DNA from: CAZNDN01 sp964571815
GTDB taxonomy: Bacteria; Fibrobacterota; Chitinivibrionia; Chitinivibrionales; WJKA01
Assembly: GCA_964571815.1 (NCBI GenBank)
Contig: CAZNDN010000107.1
Span: 1-13,983 of the forward strand
Direction: 5' to 3'
DNA length: 13,983 bases
Made by a program: the position numbers and the translations under genes
Notes under the pieces: generated by a model
Databases searched by the model: none
Told to the model about the DNA's origin: nothing
What the model saw: only the letters and a program-made list of their open reading frames with translations
In this document: positions 13,081 to 13,983 of the stretch, piece after piece
How positions within the stretch are numbered: position 1 is the stretch's first letter
Layout of the letters: the number at the start of each line of letters is the position of its first letter

Positions 13081-13554
13081 TCAGTGAAGTGGAATTCGCA
13101 CGATACGCTCTTCGCCCGGTGCGTTTTTTATTCGCAGAACGTAAAAACCGTGAGCACGGCTCCCCCGACGCAGCGGGAGACAAACCCTCCTCCCGTGCAG
13201 GTCATGGAGCGAGACAGCCGTGATTCCGTCACCGAAGTCGCCCGGTTTCGGGCGACCGCGACGCACAAGGGGCCTTTCGATGGGTGAATCGTGCAGAAGA
13301 CCGGGTCGGACCCGCGCCGCCGTGACGGCATCGGAGCACATGCAGGCATCTTCATCTTCGGCCGTAACCTGCAACTCCGCCTCTTCCCGGGCGGCAAATC
13401 CACCGAAATTGACAACATGTTCGGAGGTGAATCCGTTGTCGATCATGTACTGACGAGCCCGGCCGGCGCGGTTCCCGCTGCGGCAGTACAACACGATCTC
13501 CGGGAGCAGCCACAGACACGCACGCCGGACTTCCGGTTCATAGGATGCCCGCAA
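13081..13554 (-). pseudogene. Truncated rhodanese-like protein with sorting-type tail
   Basis: A 157-residue frame from a TTG start, with no clear ribosome binding site. Residues about 17-60 match the second half of a single-domain rhodanese: EIVLYCRSGNRAG with active-site Cys24 and loop, then VVNFGGF. The first half, including the usual DVR and GHIPGA-type motifs, is absent from all three minus-strand frames up to about 13700. The C-terminal 50 residues (VSLHDLHGRRV, GFYVLRIKNAPGEERIVRI) resemble a type IX-like sorting domain, which suggests the intact ancestor was exported. A minus-strand TATAAT lies at 13677-13672. Rhodaneses move sulfane sulfur; this one probably cannot fold. It is convergent with the SGNH gene, 34 bp apart. 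It could instead be a live gene with a diverged N-terminus. Confidence 0.5.
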
Positions 13555-13799
13555 CGGCCGGGGCCATGCCCTCCCATCGTCCCCGCGGCATGTTGCGGAA
13601 AGCCACCAGTGCCGCTACTTGACGCCGCCCGCGGTTCTTGCAGGTTTTTTCAGCACGCCGGCATACGAATCATTATATTACTACCACACTCCGCGCGCGG
13701 GCACAAGGCGGAAGGAACGTCCACAATCCACCTGAACCACTACAGTATAGGATTGCTGCAACTCAATATTCAATCAATCAGTTACAAGGAGTCATCAAC
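13555..13799. other. Leader region of second beta-helix gene
   Basis: No coding frame is supported. The AT-rich patch at 13669-13685 has TATATT on the plus strand (13674-13679) and TATAAT on the minus strand (13677-13672), so it may hold divergent promoters. TTATATT followed by ACTACC is shared with the leader of the first beta-helix gene (7867-7883), and ACTCCG follows at 13688, as in the 31-bp motif copy C. The plus-strand leader would be about 115 nt. Confidence 0.4.
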
Positions 13800-13983
13800 G
13801 TGACAAATCGTGCTGCTCTGCCCTGTTTCATGCTTGCCCTGGCCTTACGTCTCCCCGCCGCGACCGAACTCTACGTTTCGCCCGACGGTGACGACACCAA
13901 CGACGGGTCCAAAGACGCCCCGTTCGCAACGCTCTACAAGGCGCGTGACATGGTCCGTACCCTCAATGAGTCCATGTCCGACG
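13800..13983 (+). CDS. Second secreted beta-helix protein, 5' part only
   Basis: It starts at a GTG (13800) with AAGGAG eight bases upstream and runs off the window after 61 codons. The N-terminus has a hydrophobic signal segment (FMLALALRLPAA, cleavage near PAA/TE). It continues with ELYVSPDGDDTNDGSKDAPF and LYKARDMVRTLNESM, which aligns closely with the start of the mature protein encoded at 7975 (ELYVSPEGNDDDAGTRGAPF, then VYRAREEIRTMNADM). It is therefore a paralogue, probably also GH141-like and exported. The rest of the protein cannot be judged. The GTG is preferred over the in-frame ATG at codon 11 because that one would cut the signal segment and lacks a ribosome binding site. Confidence 0.8.
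   Translation, partial: MTNRAALPCFMLALALRLPAATELYVSPDGDDTNDGSKDAPFATLYKARDMVRTLNESMSD

Overview
The window is GC-rich bacterial DNA with short AT-rich promoter patches, probably from a metagenome-assembled genome: it holds one 100-N scaffold gap. The gene content suggests a polysaccharide-degrading member of the PVC group. Kiritimatiellota is the best guess; Verrucomicrobiota and Lentisphaerota are alternatives. The reasons are an S1 sulfatase, exported beta-helix enzymes, an SGNH esterase, sorting-type C-terminal tails, and a large GntR/LacI-like regulator. No rRNA or marker gene proves the assignment.

Layout. 1-295 is a leader region with no supported gene. 296-1518 (+) is a mutarotase-like/DUF6786-like protein interrupted by a gap that looks like an unmerged 55-bp contig overlap. 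1519-2015 is a convergent spacer with three tandem 30-bp hairpin repeats. On the minus strand, an EF-G paralogue (5256-3172) is followed by mtnA (3083-2016), probably as one operon read from a promoter near 5342-5315. 5257-5818 is non-coding and holds a perfect 35-bp direct repeat, a 14-bp palindrome, a candidate terminator and one copy of a 31-bp motif.

The right half looks like a carbohydrate-utilisation locus. A 649-aa regulator (7768-5819, -) has an IS630-transposase-like HTH, a second HTH, two GntR-type winged helices and a LacI-type ligand-binding domain. It diverges from a plus-strand series: a secreted beta-helix protein resembling GH141 (7975-10305), a possible 78-aa CxxC protein, a formylglycine sulfatase without a signal peptide (10602-12053), a secreted SGNH hydrolase (12216-13046), and the start of a second beta-helix paralogue (from 13800, cut by the window end). 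A truncated rhodanese-like ORF with a sorting-type tail lies between the last two on the opposite strand. The combination suggests depolymerisation, de-esterification and desulfation of a sulfated, perhaps fucose-containing, glycan under control of the regulator. The substrate is an inference.

The most interesting unexplained signal is a 31-bp motif found three times in the same orientation (5801, 10559, 12147; 27/31 and 23/31 identities, no gaps). Two copies contain a perfect TATAAT box directly upstream of the sulfatase and SGNH genes. The third sits at the stop codon of the regulator.
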